A stretch of DNA of 64,000 bases from NCBI RefSeq assembly GCF_000972845.2, contig NC_040027.1, positions 15,607,803-15,671,802 on the forward strand, in the 5' to 3' direction. The notes beneath the pieces were generated by a model, which was given only the letters and a program-made list of their open reading frames with translations, was not told the DNA's origin and ran no database searches. Positions 62,966-64,000 of this stretch are shown piece after piece (within the stretch, counting starts at the first letter, position 1; each line of letters starts with the position of its first letter). Made by a program: the position numbers and the translations under genes. The stretch is from Larimichthys crocea (Eukaryota > Chordata > Actinopteri > Sciaenidae).

Positions 62966-63743
62966 GGGGGGCACGTGGGGCTGGAGCCTATCCCAGCTGA
63001 CACACTGGCTCATCATTCACACCTACAGGTAATTTAGAGTCACAGATTTACCTATTAAGTTTTTGGATTGTGGGGGGAAGCCGGTGAGAAACATGCAAAC
63101 TCCACACAGAAAGGCCTCGGCCATGACAGACTCACACAGATGTTTATTAAAAAGCACACAACTCCACTAAATGAATTATTGGAAATCAGTACTCCAGTAT
63201 TTCACTGATGAAGAACAACTCAACAGATTGTGTAAAACAAAAGAGTCAAAGAGAGCTGGACATCGAGGAGGAATGACCGCTCATAATCCACACCCAGATC
63301 ACGACTCTGAGATTGGACCTCAGAACCAATGCTGGACACAATGAGGACAATTAATCGTCCTGCTCCATCTTACAACCATTCTGGACTCAAGTGCAAGCTA
63401 CCACCAAGAGGATTCTGGGATTTGATATTTACCTCTCTCTCTTTCTACTTGGTGGAACATATCAAATAAACTTGATAACAGGAACAAATATTTACTAAAA
63501 ATTCTCATGGCAGCAAGAAAAAAAGGACGATTAGTGGATGCTGGCTTCTTAGAGAACCTCCCTCCACCTTGAGCCAATGGAAAGACATAAATCGCATACA
63601 AAGTGTGGAACGCATAAGGTTTAGTTTGCGATAACTAAAGAAAAAGAATATGGGGCTAAATGGGACACATACTTATAGCTGATGAAGAGTCACAGGTTCA
63701 AACCAGGAACCTTCTGTGAGGCGACAGCACCACCGTGCCACCC
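62966..63743 (-). mobile_element. SINE copy interrupted by a 0.58-kb insertion
   Basis: The minus strand carries the same element as 2,565-2,840 in two pieces. Its 3' and middle part is at 62,966-63,119 ('ggggctggagcctatcccagctgacac' through 'aactccacacagaaaggcc'). Its head is at about 63,698-63,743 ('ttcaaaccaggaaccttctgtgaggcgacagcaccaccgtgccaccc'). In an intact copy these are adjacent. About 577 bases (63,121-63,697) separate them, with no recognisable coding sequence. Confidence 0.6.
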
Positions 63744-64000
63744 ACTATTCAATACAATTAGAAATAAAGCAACCTGACCTTTTAGAAAGTGCATTAATTT
63801 AAGGTTTGATTAGATGGAGTTGGACACCCGTGAGGTGGTCTTAAATTTGAGTTTACACCAAGGCAAGCGTAGCAATATTAGATTATACACGGCATCAATA
63901 AGACGTAGTAATTCAGCCACAGCATCCACACAAATACACGTCTCTCTCTAAAAAGGAGGTTTCACTGCAACGCCACAGATGTTTCCTGACAGAAACCTTC
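63744..64000. other. Terminal stretch, nothing recognised
   Basis: AT-rich DNA with no exon, RNA gene or repeat that I can identify. Confidence 0.5.

Overview
This is nuclear DNA from a ray-finned (teleost) fish. The genes have many small exons with GT-AG introns. The intergenic DNA and introns carry dispersed repeats typical of teleosts: a tRNA-related SINE, LINE tails, hAT and Tc1/mariner-like elements, and many CA/GT microsatellites. Four vertebrate genes can be read exon by exon with consistent phases: gpx4 (-), polr2e (+), arhgap45/hmha1 (-) and tjp3/ZO-3 (-). Human 19p13.3 has ARHGAP45-POLR2E-GPX4 in the same order and relative orientations, so this is an ancient gene block.

Layout. 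1-11.6 kb: no gene recognised, several old repeats including a decayed hAT transposon (6.55-7.51 kb). 11.6-12.1 kb: a 12-bp minisatellite. 12.6-13.1 kb: a GC-rich, promoter-like segment with an unidentified possible first exon. 14.3-16.6 kb: gpx4 with an in-frame selenocysteine UGA and a SECIS. 19,723-19,732: a 10-N assembly gap. 19.7-26.65 kb: a second copy of everything from the minisatellite to the hAT-like repeat, including a gpx4 copy broken by five single-base deletions and one altered splice donor. This is more likely an uncorrected alternate-haplotype duplicate than a second gene. 27.8-30.9 kb: polr2e, with a U12-type intron and a 3'UTR intron. 31.2-44.3 kb: arhgap45, tail-to-tail with polr2e. 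46.8-61.3 kb: tjp3. 61.4-64 kb: DNA upstream of tjp3, with a SINE interrupted by an insertion.

Roles. The four genes are not a pathway. Gpx4 is a selenoenzyme that reduces lipid hydroperoxides. Polr2e is the RPABC1 subunit shared by RNA polymerases I, II and III. Arhgap45 is an F-BAR/C1/RhoGAP protein. Tjp3 is a tight-junction MAGUK scaffold. No CRISPR array, operon or defence system is present or expected.

The most unusual signal is in tjp3. The linker between PDZ2 and PDZ3 (about 368 residues, 12 exons) is built from a tandem array of exon pairs. Each pair sums to a multiple of three and uses the same alternating phases. A 5' exon often starts V-L-P-D/E; its partner carries an acidic-serine core such as DSESESD and ends R-Y-R or K-Y-K. 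One unit is a fused single exon. The donor of one array exon lies next to a CA repeat of about 23 units.
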